A DNA stretch of 42,708 nt. It comes from a virus. Numbering within the stretch: position 1 is the first letter of the stretch; every line of letters starts with the position of its first letter. This document shows, one piece after another, positions 1 through 8,259 of this stretch. The translations under genes were made by a program, and so were the position numbers. The notes under the pieces were generated by a model. It was given only the letters and a program-made list of their open reading frames with translations, did not search any database and was not told the origin of the DNA. The stretch is taken from positions 1 to 42,708 of IMG/VR virus record IMGVR_UViG_3300036846_000868; one strand, written 5' to 3'.

Positions 1-144
1 GGGCAGCGTGTTGATCTCGAATGGCGTCGGCGCGGCGCCGTCGTGGGCCTCGTCGCTCACCCTGACCGGAAGTCTGACGGTCGGCGGCGCGCTCGCCTTC
101 AACGCGGCGAATCCGGTCGCGCATACGATCTACGGTACCGGGAC
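1..144. repeat. Terminal direct repeat, left copy (circular closure)
   Basis: Bases 1-144 match 42565-42708 at 143 of 144 positions. The single difference (G at 127, C at 42691) is a third-codon change, ACG to ACC, both threonine. Because the repeat lies inside one continuous tail-fibre reading frame, it is most simply the overlap of a circular or circularly permuted assembly. A physical terminal repeat is possible but less likely inside a coding region. Confidence 0.93.
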
Positions 145-883
145 GGGCGGACTCAATCTCTTCTTCTCCAATAACTCACCCGGCGGGGGAAACTACGCGA
201 CGATCTCGATTGGAAACGACGCGAATCTGAACCTTCTACAAATAGCGTCGTACTCGTCAACGTTCACCACGGCGGGGTTTTCACGCGCCAACGGATCGCT
301 GATTTCGGCGGGCGGCCCCGGGGGGTTGATCTTGCAGGCCACGTCGGGGCTCGAGTTGTGGACGGCCGGAGCGAAGTGGTGGACGATCAACACAGTCGGA
401 CATATCGTTGGTGGCACCAACGCTGCCGGCAGCACCTACACGCAGATTAACGGTGGCGGCGGGCTGATTTACTTGAGCAACGCGGGCGTCTCGACGGCCA
501 GTTGTCTCTTTTTCATCAACAACAACGGGATCGTCGGACAGATATTTACGAGCGGGAGCAATACGACGTTTGCGACGTCATCTGATGCCCGTCTCAAAAG
601 AGACCGGGGTCTCGCCCGTGATACCTCTGTGCTCGAAGCGACCGAGATTCACGAGTACGACTGGATCGTCGACGGCGCGCCCGGTCGCGGCGTGTTCTCG
701 CAAGATGCGCACAAGGTGTTACCCATCGCCAACATACCCGGGAGCGACGAGCGCGACGCCGATGGTCGGCTCGTGCGTCCGTGGTCGACCGACTACAGCA
801 AATACGTGCCTGATCTCATTGTCGGGTGGCAGCAACACGCGGCGCGAATCGCCGCGCTCGAAGCCGCCGTCGCGCGGGGGTGA
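2..883 (+). CDS. Tail fibre/spike, C-terminal part with S74 chaperone domain (continues from 42383)
   Basis: This is the C-terminal part of a receptor-binding tail fibre. Across the circular junction the gene starts at ATG 42383 and encodes 354 residues, of which about 63 are unique to the right end. The middle is a glycine-, serine- and asparagine-rich beta region typical of trimeric fibres. The last hundred residues hold the SSDARLKRD motif (codons at 578-604) and a downstream VFSQDAHKVLP-type segment, matching the Peptidase S74 intramolecular chaperone found on phage fibres and endosialidases. That domain trimerises the fibre and usually cuts itself off at the serine of the SD-R-K motif. 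A short coiled-coil-like tail (QQHAARIAALEAAVA) ends the protein. Family assignment rests on the motif; the receptor is unknown. Confidence 0.85.
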   Translation, partial: GSVLISNGVGAAPSWASSLTLTGSLTVGGALAFNAANPVAHTIYGTGTGGLNLFFSNNSPGGGNYATISIGNDANLNLLQIASYSSTFTTAGFSRANGSLISAGGPGGLILQATSGLELWTAGAKWWTINTVGHIVGGTNAAGSTYTQINGGGGLIYLSNAGVSTASCLFFINNNGIVGQIFTSGSNTTFATSSDARLKRDRGLARDTSVLEATEIHEYDWIVDGAPGRGVFSQDAHKVLPIANIPGSDERDADGRLVRPWSTDYSKYVPDLIVGWQQHAARIAALEAAVARG

Positions 884-886
884 TTC

Positions 887-1246
887 GTGGCGTTTGCGCG
901 CGTGCTCACGTTTGACGGGAACGGTCGCGGCCAACGGCGGTTTGAGATTGTCTACGCCGCGATCCTGCTCGGCGCGCCGAAGGGCGCCCGTGGGCTCGAA
1001 GCGATTCGACGCGAGGCGCGGATTCTCGACGCGCTCGACGCGATCAGTCTCGGCGACAGCGTGACCGGCTCGGCACCCGTCCCGGCGCGCATCGTGAACC
1101 CGGGCGCGCGCCTCGTGCTCGCGCAACCCGAGCTCGATCTCGTCGGTCGGTACCTTGAGGCCGTCGAATGGGCGCCCGTCGCGTCGCGCGATGTGATCGA
1201 CGCGGCCGATTGGGTGAGCGCCGCGGCGACGTCCGAGGAGCCGTAA
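887..1246 (+). CDS. Small tail-module protein, unknown function
   Basis: A 119-residue protein from a GTG start 3 bases after the tail-fibre stop; its stop abuts the ATG of the tail hub. It is soluble and alpha/beta in appearance, with no cysteines, signal peptide or membrane segment. Position between fibre and hub suggests a tail-tip accessory, chaperone or connector, but I recognise no family. Codon-position GC bias and end-to-end packing with its neighbours support it as a real gene. Confidence 0.7.
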   Translation: MAFARVLTFDGNGRGQRRFEIVYAAILLGAPKGARGLEAIRREARILDALDAISLGDSVTGSAPVPARIVNPGARLVLAQPELDLVGRYLEAVEWAPVASRDVIDAADWVSAAATSEEP

Positions 1247-4200
1247 ATGGGCGGCGCGTTTTACGCGCGTGCGTTTGACGGACGCGGATTTTTCGTTGGC
1301 GTCTTGCTCAACGCGACGGCGATTGCCGTCAGTGCGTCGGGCACGCTGAGCGCGCCGCAACCGCTCGATACGTCGGCAGCGATTCTCGTTGGCGTGACGG
1401 CGAGTTTGCGCGCACCCGTCACCCTCGCTGCGGCTCCGGGGATCACGCTCGCCACCGACGCCGATCTTCGGACGTTTACGGGGATCGCCGCCGCCGCCGG
1501 GATCGCGCTCAGTGTCGCGCCGCCCTTCCTGGCGCCCGCGCACATCTTCCTAAACAGTGGCGCTGGCGCCTTCTACGGTGTCGCCTTCTATTACCCGGCC
1601 TTCGGGTTCGGTCAGTCGTACGCCGGGATCAACGTCGCCAGTCATATCGAATTGACGGCGCCGATCATTTTCCGCGCCGACGTGGCCCAGATGTTCGTCA
1701 GCGCCAGGGGCCAAGTCAGCCTCAAACCGATCTTGGCGAGCGCGACCGGCATCGCCGTCGGCGTGGCGGCGAATCTCGTCGTGGTCGGCGTCTCGGGCTC
1801 GACGCCGATTCTCGTGATCGGCGGGCAACCGTGGACGGCGCGCGTCGGCTCGGCCGTCGTGCGCGACATGGTGAACGAACAAGTCAACACGTTCGAGTGC
1901 ATGATCGACGACCCCGCGTCGGCGCCTGTGCCCGGCAACGATCTACGACTCGGGCTCGGCTCGATTCTGCCCGCGCGCTTGATCTTCGGCGGCGTGATCC
2001 AAAGCGTCGACGACACGTTTACCCTCACGACGGATCATCCGTCGTGGCGCGTGCGCGCCGTCGATTACGGCGTCCTGCTCAATCGCCGACAAGTCTGGTG
2101 TACCTACACCAACGTGTCAGCGACGACGGCGGCGTTCGATCTGCTGGCCCGGTTTTCCAGCGGGTTTACCGGCACCCACATCGCCGTGGGGTTACCAGCG
2201 ATCACCCTCACGCTCGACGAGGTCAATCTGAGCGCGGCGTTTACCGAGCTGGCGAATTTGATCGGCGGGTACTGGTACGTCGACTACGCCAAAGACGTGC
2301 ATCTCTTCGTCAATGAAACCGATCCCGCGACCGATCCGCACCCGCTCGACGGGACGCCGCCCGCACCGCTCGCCGATCCGATTCTCACCATGCGGAGCGA
2401 TAACAGCCAACGCCGCACGCGGATTTTGGTCGTGGGCGTGAGTGTCAAACTGCTCGCGCCCGTACGCGCCAGCGACGGCCAGATCCCCATCGAGACGGCC
2501 GAGCCCTTCGCGGGCGCGGGTGCGATGGCGCAATTTGGGAGCGACGGCGCGCGCGTCGACTATACGAGTACGGCGCCCGGTGACGCGACCGGGATTCTGA
2601 CGGGTAACGTCACGAAGCCCGGCGCGGCGCCGAATCGGGATCTCGCCGTCGGCGTCGCCGGGCAACTCTCGGGGTGGTATCAGTGGGCCGTCGCGTTCGG
2701 GACGGGGAGCGGAGAAACGCCGGTCGGACCGCGCACGCCCGCGCTCTTTTGTCCCGCGTTTACTACGCCCGGCGCGCCGCCCGGCGTGGGCCCGACGGGG
2801 ATCGTCGGACCGCTGGCCGGTGGGTATTTCTGGGCCGTATCCTTCGTGACGACGCTCGGAGAAACCCTCGTCGGGCCCCTGGCCTATCGCAACGCGATTG
2901 GGATCACCCCCGGCGCGGCGAATTTGCTCGTGGGTCCGGCCGCGATCTCGCGTCTCTCGCCGGGTGCGTATACGTGGGTGGTGACGTTTCTCACGGCGTA
3001 CGGCGAAACGGGCGCGGGCCAAGGCGTCACGGCGACACTCGGCGACGTCGCGCCCCCCGTCGCGCCGTTTGTCGCGACAGCGGGTGGCTCTGGCCCGATC
3101 CCGATTGGTCTCGGCACGGGGTACCGCTGTACGTTCGTGTCGCAAGACGGCGAAACGGCGGGCGGACCTGGCGTGGGCTACACGCCGCCCGGATTCAGCG
3201 GGCCGCCGTGCTCCTATACGGGCATGTTTGCCCACGGCGGCGTCTACGGCGGGCCGTACTCGTACGCCGTGTCGATTGTCACGGCCAACGGCGAGTCGCC
3301 CCTGACGGGATCGTTCAACGTGGGCTCGGGATTTTTCACGGCATCCCCGCAAACCGCGCCGTCGTGGGTGGGCTCGCAGGACACCAACGGCCGGATCGTG
3401 CCCGGGTTCACGTACTACTGGGCGGCGAGCTTTTTTTCCGATGCGTACGGCGAGACGGGGCTCAGTTATTCGTACCAGTTGAACGTCGGCGGCGCGTCAC
3501 AGATCCGGTTGCTGTTCAGTGTGCCGGCGTTGCAGGGCGGCGCCGACGGGATCCGGATCTACCGCGCGCAAGCCAACGGCCCCTTTACGCTGAACGCGGA
3601 ATTTCGGCGCGCCAACTACCCGACGCAGTACTGGGATTTTCTCGGACAAGGCGAGCAAGGCGCGTCCTATCCGGTGCAATCGCAGAAGGCCGGGGTGATG
3701 GTGGCGCTGTCGCTCGGCGCGTCCGCCGAGGCTGGCGTGCTCGCGCGACGCCTCTATCGCACCAAGTCCGGGGGATCCGAGTGGTTTCTCGTCGGGGAAC
3801 TGCAATCGAATACGCAAGTGACGTTCTACGACGTCGCGTTTGATCAAAACCTCACGACGCGGAACCCGGTCACCGGCCTCGCCGGGCGGACGGCCTCGCT
3901 CACCGGGATTCCCATCGGACCGGTCGGGACGATTGCCCGGCGCATCTATCGCTACCGCACGGGCGCGTACTACCTCGTCGGCGATCTGAAAGACAACACG
4001 TCGACGACGTGGATCGACGCCGCGAACGACTCGGCGCTCTCGGTGACGTGTCCGGGGATCAACACGGCCGGGGCGCGGTACGCGAGCGCCGGACAACCCC
4101 TCGTGTTGATCCCGACGGGACCGCCCGGCGTCACCGGCCGACGCGTCTATCGGACGCCGGTCAACGGCGCGACGCCGCGCCTCGCGCTGGAGATTCCCGA

Positions 4201-5767
4201 CAACACGACGACGACGATCCTCGACAACGTGCCCGACGCGTCACTCGGCTCGGCCAGCGTGCCGCCGGTCAATACCGCTGGCGGCGAGCAAGTGCGCCTC
4301 ACGTCGATCCTGACGGGCCCGGCCGGTACCCTCGCGCGGCGCGTGTATCGCACAGTCGCAGGCGGCGTCGACCTCCGGCTCGTGCAGCAGATCAACGACA
4401 ACACGACGACGAGTGTCGTCGATGCCGTGGCGGATCGCGATCTCGGCGCCAACGGACCGCTTCAAGCGACGGCCGGCGCGTCGGCCGTCACGCTCACGAA
4501 TATTCCGCTGGGTCCCGGCGACGTATCGCGACGCCTCTTGTATCGCACGACCAGCGCGAAGGACGGTAGCGGCGGCGGCGATCTGCAGTACGTCGCCACC
4601 CTGAGCGACAACACGACGACGAGTTACACGGATACGCGCGGCGACGACGCGCTCGGCAAGGCGCCTGAGTCCACGTCGACCATCGGCGCGTTGGCCGGAC
4701 AAACGACGCTCGTGCTCTCCAGTGTCGCCGGGTTTCCGTCCGCTGGATGGGTGGACGTCGACGGACAATTGATTCGGTACACGGGGATCACTGGGACGAC
4801 GCTCACCGGGATCCCGGCGCTCCTCCCGGCCACGATCACGCGCGCGGCCGCCGTGGCGACGATTCTCGTCTACAGCCACGGGTGGGCGACGGGCGATACG
4901 ATTGTGGTGATCGGCGCGCAACAATCCGAATACAACGGCGCGCACGTGGTGACCGTGCTGGATCTCAACTGGGCCACGTTTCCCGTGAGCGGCACGCCGG
5001 TGACGCCGGCCACTCCGGCAGCGACGCGCGCGGCCACGATCACCCGGGATAGCGCGACCGCGACGATTGTGGTCCATAACCACGGGTGGCTCACGGGCAA
5101 CACGATCATCGTCGTGGGCGCGGCACAACCCGAGTACAACGGCGCGCACGTCGTGACGGTGGTCGATACCGACACGGCGCGGTATAGCGTGAGCGGTAGT
5201 CCGGCCACGCCCGCCACGCCGATCCCGGGCGGCGCGATTACGGCCGGTCTGAATACCGTGCTCGCTGGCCTGAGCGGCGCGATCACGCGCGCCGTCGACG
5301 GCGGCGCGACGGCCACCACGGTACCGATGCTCACGGGCGTGACGGGGCTCACGACGCCGCGGCTCGGCGGCGATAGTGTGGCGCTGTTTGTGGTCTGCAA
5401 CGATCTCGCGGCACAAGCCAACCTCGGAGCCGCGGAGGGCGGCGACGGGATTCACGAGGCGCCCGTGCGCGACGCGACGCTCACCACGATTGCCGCGTGT
5501 ACGGCGCGCGGCAACGCCGAGCTCAAGATGTGGGCGTGGCCGCAAGTCGAGATTACGTACGCGTCGCACGATCCGCTGACGCGTTCCGGCCGCACGATTC
5601 AAGTCAACCTGCCCGAACTCGGCATGGTCGCCACGCTGAAGATTCTCGAAGTCACCCTCGATGAAATCGGCGTGGCGAATCGGCTCTACCCCCGGTGCAC
5701 GGTGCGCGCCGCGTCGGCCAAGTTTACGTTGGAAGACCTCTTACGGCACGCAGTACTGGACGTCTAA
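1247..5767 (+). CDS. Giant tail hub/tip protein with inserted adhesion repeats
   Basis: A 1506-residue structural protein. Residues about 185-405 (ILVIGGQPW to the VSVKLLAPVR region) look like the baseplate-hub fold found after the tape measure in siphophages. Residues about 1398-1506 (DGIHEAPVRD, ARGNAELKMWAW, NLPELGMVATLKILEVT) look like the closing half of such a hub. Between the halves lie six Y-x-WAV-x-F...GET-x-x-G beta units, five RR-x-YR...DNTTT units and two HGW...EYNGAHVVTV units, nearly 1000 residues of probable beta-sandwich repeats. The N-terminal 185 residues are alanine/valine-rich and unassigned. It probably forms the tail tip and displays glycan-binding modules. Unlike most siphophages, the gene follows the fibre gene in the circular order. 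The hub call is by pattern, not search. Confidence 0.75.
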   Translation: MGGAFYARAFDGRGFFVGVLLNATAIAVSASGTLSAPQPLDTSAAILVGVTASLRAPVTLAAAPGITLATDADLRTFTGIAAAAGIALSVAPPFLAPAHIFLNSGAGAFYGVAFYYPAFGFGQSYAGINVASHIELTAPIIFRADVAQMFVSARGQVSLKPILASATGIAVGVAANLVVVGVSGSTPILVIGGQPWTARVGSAVVRDMVNEQVNTFECMIDDPASAPVPGNDLRLGLGSILPARLIFGGVIQSVDDTFTLTTDHPSWRVRAVDYGVLLNRRQVWCTYTNVSATTAAFDLLARFSSGFTGTHIAVGLPAITLTLDEVNLSAAFTELANLIGGYWYVDYAKDVHLFVNETDPATDPHPLDGTPPAPLADPILTMRSDNSQRRTRILVVGVSVKLLAPVRASDGQIPIETAEPFAGAGAMAQFGSDGARVDYTSTAPGDATGILTGNVTKPGAAPNRDLAVGVAGQLSGWYQWAVAFGTGSGETPVGPRTPALFCPAFTTPGAPPGVGPTGIVGPLAGGYFWAVSFVTTLGETLVGPLAYRNAIGITPGAANLLVGPAAISRLSPGAYTWVVTFLTAYGETGAGQGVTATLGDVAPPVAPFVATAGGSGPIPIGLGTGYRCTFVSQDGETAGGPGVGYTPPGFSGPPCSYTGMFAHGGVYGGPYSYAVSIVTANGESPLTGSFNVGSGFFTASPQTAPSWVGSQDTNGRIVPGFTYYWAASFFSDAYGETGLSYSYQLNVGGASQIRLLFSVPALQGGADGIRIYRAQANGPFTLNAEFRRANYPTQYWDFLGQGEQGASYPVQSQKAGVMVALSLGASAEAGVLARRLYRTKSGGSEWFLVGELQSNTQVTFYDVAFDQNLTTRNPVTGLAGRTASLTGIPIGPVGTIARRIYRYRTGAYYLVGDLKDNTSTTWIDAANDSALSVTCPGINTAGARYASAGQPLVLIPTGPPGVTGRRVYRTPVNGATPRLALEIPDNTTTTILDNVPDASLGSASVPPVNTAGGEQVRLTSILTGPAGTLARRVYRTVAGGVDLRLVQQINDNTTTSVVDAVADRDLGANGPLQATAGASAVTLTNIPLGPGDVSRRLLYRTTSAKDGSGGGDLQYVATLSDNTTTSYTDTRGDDALGKAPESTSTIGALAGQTTLVLSSVAGFPSAGWVDVDGQLIRYTGITGTTLTGIPALLPATITRAAAVATILVYSHGWATGDTIVVIGAQQSEYNGAHVVTVLDLNWATFPVSGTPVTPATPAATRAATITRDSATATIVVHNHGWLTGNTIIVVGAAQPEYNGAHVVTVVDTDTARYSVSGSPATPATPIPGGAITAGLNTVLAGLSGAITRAVDGGATATTVPMLTGVTGLTTPRLGGDSVALFVVCNDLAAQANLGAAEGGDGIHEAPVRDATLTTIAACTARGNAELKMWAWPQVEITYASHDPLTRSGRTIQVNLPELGMVATLKILEVTLDEIGVANRLYPRCTVRAASAKFTLEDLLRHAVLDV
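2674..3480 (+). repeat. Six tandem Y-x-WAV...GET-x-x-G beta repeats in the hub gene
   Basis: Six units start near 2674, 2822, 2960, 3119, 3248 and 3409, each with an aromatic-W-A-V strand and a GET/GES turn followed by glycine. Spacing is about 130-160 bases. The units are diverged at the DNA level, so this is an old protein-domain repeat rather than a recent duplication. Confidence 0.75.
3738..4660 (+). repeat. Five tandem RR-x-YR...DNTTT repeats in the hub gene
   Basis: Five units of about 65 residues carry an ARR-x-YRT strand and, about 25 residues later, a DNTTT (or variant) turn followed by an aspartate-rich end. The RR-x-YR positions lie near 3744, 3937, 4139, 4337 and 4528, giving a period of about 190-200 bases. 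They probably fold as small beta-sandwich adhesion modules. Confidence 0.8.
4832..5224 (+). repeat. Two tandem HGW...EYNGAHVVTV repeats in the hub gene
   Basis: Copies at about 4832-5020 and 5036-5224 share ATITR, HGW-x-TG, TI-x-V-x-GA-x-Q, EYNGAHVVTV and VSG-x-P-x-TPATP. This GHG-type, EYNG-containing unit is common in phage tail proteins. The two copies are the most similar repeats in the gene and look like the newest duplication. Confidence 0.8.
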
Positions 5768-5780
5768 CAGGAGGGTCGGC

Positions 5781-6056
5781 ATGACGATCAAAACGACCGT
5801 GGTCAGCAAGGACGGGGCGACGCTCGCCCGCGCGTACGTGTCGGCGAACATCCAGAATACCGGCGCGACGTTCACGCGCTTCACCGACGGGAACGGCTAC
5901 GCCGACGTCGCGCTCCTCGATGACGAGATCCCCGACGGCGCGCAGGTGACGTTTCTCGTGCAAGCCGACGGGTATACGACGCATGCCGAGTACCTGACCA
6001 TCCACGACGACGACGACGACCGGGAGGTGGTCGTCACCCTCAGCCCTTTCGTGTAA
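5781..6056 (+). CDS. Small Ig-like/carboxypeptidase-regulatory-like tail protein
   Basis: A 91-residue protein starting at ATG 5781, chosen because a strong AGGAGG site lies 7-8 bases upstream; a longer in-frame reading would run into the hub gene. The pattern of alternating strands (TTVVSKDGATLARAYVSA, GNGYADVAL, GAQVTFLVQADGYTT) resembles one transthyretin-like or carboxypeptidase-regulatory beta-sandwich domain. It ends with an aspartate-rich DDDDDRE segment before a last strand. Position after the hub suggests a decoration or tail-tip accessory that binds a surface polymer. Confidence 0.7.
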   Translation: MTIKTTVVSKDGATLARAYVSANIQNTGATFTRFTDGNGYADVALLDDEIPDGAQVTFLVQADGYTTHAEYLTIHDDDDDREVVVTLSPFV

Positions 6057-6079
6057 AGCGGCCCGTCCCGCCGCCGATT

Positions 6080-7060
6080 GTGCGGACGTTCCCGCCGGCG
6101 CCTGCGGGGACTTACGACTGCGTGTTGCCCTGGACCCCGCCGCACGAGCGCGACTATCTGCGCGGCGACTGGTGGGCGGTGCCGTGTCCGGGACTCCCCA
6201 CCGTCCCCGGGGGCCCGAGTGGTGGAAGCAGCGAACACCCCGAACGCGTTATCACCGGCTTGGACTACAAGTACGACCGCAAGCAGTGGTGGCCGCAGAT
6301 GGTCGACCGGCATCTCGAGCGCGGCTACACGCACTGGGGTCGCTGGGCGAGCAACGCGCTCTGGGATCCGGTCGGCGGCGATCCGAGCATCAATCGCTTC
6401 GTCGACGACTGCGGCACCCTGCACAAGCTGGGGATGAAGTACGTCGTCGTCTCGCTGGCGAGCAAGGTCTACGACCCGCGCGACATGACGCCGCAGCAGT
6501 ATCAGGATCGCATCGGCCCGCTGCTCGATGCGCTGCTCGCCGCGAAGGTCGTCGACGAAGTGATCCCCGGCTTCGAGTGGGACAGCTTCAACGTGCCCGG
6601 CCAGCCGACGCTCGATATCTTCAAGTGGGTCGGACAGACGGTCCACCCGCACGGCGTGAGCAACTGGGCGCACTTCTATCCGCACGTCACGGCGTGGTTC
6701 GCCGACGGCGACGAACGCGGGCGCTTCGGCTTCTGGGAGGATCTCAACACCGACATGGACGGCATCGACTATCAGGCCGACTCGTCGTGGGACGTGCCCG
6801 AGCTCCAGGCGCGCATGGTCGATACCCTCTGGACCTTTGGCGAGTGCGGGAACATCCACAAGTTCCGGCTCTGTGAGGATCAGGCGATCAAGCAGTTCAC
6901 CGGGGACCCGTGGGGGTCCGGGTCGGAGCACCCCAACGAAGACGACGGCAGCCAGCGCGGGTTCTACGCCGCCTGCACCGTCGACAACGTGAAGGGCACC
7001 GACGCGAAGGTCTGGGGCTACGGCAACGGCGGGATGAACGACGACGGGGGCTGGCTGTGA
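6080..7060 (+). CDS. Glycosidase-like (probable TIM-barrel) tail or lysis protein
   Basis: A 326-residue protein from GTG 6080, the first usable start in a frame that stays open upstream through a proline-rich stretch, so the true start is uncertain. Alternating helix/strand blocks (MKYVVVSL, DEVIPGFEWDSFN, SNWAHFYPH, DGIDYQAD) resemble the barrel of phage glycoside-hydrolase-like proteins. Acidic residues at strand ends (FEWDS, DGIDYQ) are candidate catalytic groups. No signal peptide is seen. It sits after the tail genes and directly before a lipoprotein (4-base GTGA overlap), so it may be a tail depolymerase or the unrecognised endolysin. Fold assignment is by appearance only. Confidence 0.5.
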   Translation: MRTFPPAPAGTYDCVLPWTPPHERDYLRGDWWAVPCPGLPTVPGGPSGGSSEHPERVITGLDYKYDRKQWWPQMVDRHLERGYTHWGRWASNALWDPVGGDPSINRFVDDCGTLHKLGMKYVVVSLASKVYDPRDMTPQQYQDRIGPLLDALLAAKVVDEVIPGFEWDSFNVPGQPTLDIFKWVGQTVHPHGVSNWAHFYPHVTAWFADGDERGRFGFWEDLNTDMDGIDYQADSSWDVPELQARMVDTLWTFGECGNIHKFRLCEDQAIKQFTGDPWGSGSEHPNEDDGSQRGFYAACTVDNVKGTDAKVWGYGNGGMNDDGGWL

Positions 7061-7287
7061 GACTCGCGCTCCTCGCGCTCGCGGCGGTCGCGGCGTGCGG
7101 GTGTCGCACGGGCGGGATCTACGACGAGCTGCAGGTCGAGGCAGGGATTCGCGCCTTGCATCCTCCGCCGAACATGAACTGCAAAGACGGGCGACCCGTG
7201 CGGTTGCTCGTCGGCTCGGCGTGCAACATGGGTATCTGCGGCTGGACCTGCGCCGACGACCGATGGGCTCCGGAGTTGAAGCCATAA
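7057..7287 (+). CDS. Small phage lipoprotein, cysteine-rich
   Basis: A 76-residue protein whose GTG start overlaps the stop of the preceding gene by 4 bases. It opens with a textbook lipoprotein signal: a positive first residue, a hydrophobic stretch (LALLALAAVAAC) and the lipobox VAAC, so cleavage would leave an N-terminal lipidated cysteine. The mature part has five further cysteines, probably disulphide-bonded, and ends with WAPELKP. It would be anchored in a cell membrane, not in the virion. Possible roles are an outer-membrane spanin subunit (Rz1 type), superinfection exclusion or receptor blocking. Its neighbour is a small membrane protein, which fits a lysis or exclusion pair. Confidence 0.7.
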   Translation: MRLALLALAAVAACGCRTGGIYDELQVEAGIRALHPPPNMNCKDGRPVRLLVGSACNMGICGWTCADDRWAPELKP

Positions 7288-7302
7288 CGGAGGGAGAAAC
7301 CG

Positions 7303-7455
7303 ATGGGGCTGCTCGAACTGCTGATCGTCGTGATTCTGATCCTCTGGTTGACGGGCGCGTTTATTGTTCCGGTCGGCGGGTCGCTCATCCACCTCCTCTT
7401 GGTCGTCGTGCTCGTGCTCGTGATCGTCCGCCTGCTTCAAGGTCGGTCGATTTAG
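7303..7455 (+). CDS. Small two-helix membrane protein, lmo0937/DUF5670-like
   Basis: A 50-residue protein with a clear GGAGGGA ribosome site before ATG 7303. It has two hydrophobic helices separated by a short GGSLIH turn and ends in RLLQGRSI. The order ILILWL, GG-x-x-IH, VVLVLVIVRL-x-QG is the hallmark of the lmo0937 (DUF5670) family of tiny bacterial membrane proteins of unknown function. In this phage it follows a lipoprotein and closes the plus-strand late block, where a holin would often be found, so a holin-like role is possible but unproven. Confidence 0.75.
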   Translation: MGLLELLIVVILILWLTGAFIVPVGGSLIHLLLVVVLVLVIVRLLQGRSI

Positions 7456-7530
7456 GGGCGTCTGGGCGACCGGACGCGTGGAAGGTCGATTCCCGAGGCT
7501 GCGAGCGCGTGTACGGGGCGATCCCGAAGG

Positions 7531-7544
7531 GGGTAGGGCTACCC
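7531..7544. terminator. Hairpin between convergent transcripts
   Basis: GGGTAGGGCTACCC is a 5-6 bp stem with a tiny loop lying exactly where the plus-strand late block meets the minus-strand operon. There is no U-run, so it is a weak bidirectional terminator candidate at best. It overlaps the last codons of the minus-strand gene. Confidence 0.35.
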
Positions 7545-8108
7545 TAGCCGACCCGCGCGCACCGCGCGGACGAGCGTTGTCGCGAGCGGACGCCACCGCG
7601 ACGGCTCCGTCCAGTCTTTCGAGAGCTGGTAGTAGTCGTCCTCGACGACCGTGATCACCAGCCGGGCGCGGTTGACGCCGACGAATTCCCGCTCGCGTGT
7701 GTTCGCGGGCCAATCGAAGAGGTCGGCGTCTTCGACCAAGATACCGTGCGCCGGTCGCCGGAACTGTCCGTGGTCGAGGTCGAGCAGCTTGCCGACGGTC
7801 GGCAGTTCAATCACCAGATGCCCACCCCAACTCGTCGCGCTCCGGAGGCCCTCGTTCGGGGCCATGAGGTGCCCACCGCGCGCGACCGCCGTCACCGGGT
7901 CGGCCCCTCGTAGGCGCGCCGCGATGTACTGCGCGTTGGCGAGCTTCATGTGCACGGCGCGGGGTTCGGCGGCGATGTCGAACGCGCGGAGCACGTCGAG
8001 CCCGACCGCCGTCGCCAGAATGCAGCGCCCGACACCCGGCTTGCAGTTGGCATCGAGCAGCGGCGGTGCGAAGCGGATCAGCCGGTCGAGGATTTTAGTC
8101 GTCGTCAT
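7539..8108 (-). CDS. Putative papain/transglutaminase-fold protein
   Basis: A 189-residue protein and the last gene of the minus-strand operon. The order of a cysteine at the start of a helix (RCILATAVGLDVL, Cys29), a GGHLVIEL strand (His97) and LLDLDHGQF (Asp110) resembles the Cys-His-Asp layout of a widespread bacterial hypothetical family with a cysteine-peptidase or transglutaminase-like fold. It is soluble, with no signal peptide. Its start ATG overlaps the preceding small gene by 14 bases, so it is translationally coupled. The function could be proteolysis, deamidation or cross-linking of a host target early in infection; this is inference from the residue pattern. Confidence 0.55.
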   Translation of the reverse strand: MTTTKILDRLIRFAPPLLDANCKPGVGRCILATAVGLDVLRAFDIAAEPRAVHMKLANAQYIAARLRGADPVTAVARGGHLMAPNEGLRSATSWGGHLVIELPTVGKLLDLDHGQFRRPAHGILVEDADLFDWPANTREREFVGVNRARLVITVVEDDYYQLSKDWTEPSRWRPLATTLVRAVRAGRLG

Positions 8109-8259
8109 GGGCGCGCGCGGTGAGCGTCAGCAACATCTGTTTCAACTCGCGCAGCTGGGTTTCGATATCGGTCAGGCGTTGCTCCACGGTGCGCCGATCC
8201 GTGGGCGCGGCCCCGAGTCGTTGGGCGCGGTCAAAGACGGTTTCGTTCTCATCAGTCAT
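8095..8259 (-). CDS. Small coiled-coil-type protein, unknown
   Basis: A 54-residue reading frame between two longer operon genes, overlapping both (ATGA-type overlap upstream, 14 bases downstream). It is acidic at the N-terminus and then a charged amphipathic helix (RTVEQRLTDIETQLRELKQML) with heptad-spaced leucines, so a short coiled coil is likely. No family is recognised. The coupling pattern, identical to its neighbours, supports it being translated. Confidence 0.6.
   Translation of the reverse strand: MTDENETVFDRAQRLGAAPTDRRTVEQRLTDIETQLRELKQMLLTLTARAHDDD

Noticed and set aside
4241-5602. Antisense ORF of 453 codons in the hub gene
   Set aside because: Shadow of the repeat-rich hub gene; arginine-rich, no start context, no operon fit.
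5897-7285. Antisense ORF of 462 codons opposite 5781-7287
   Set aside because: It overlaps three supported plus-strand genes, one with a clear lipoprotein signal, and shows no motif.
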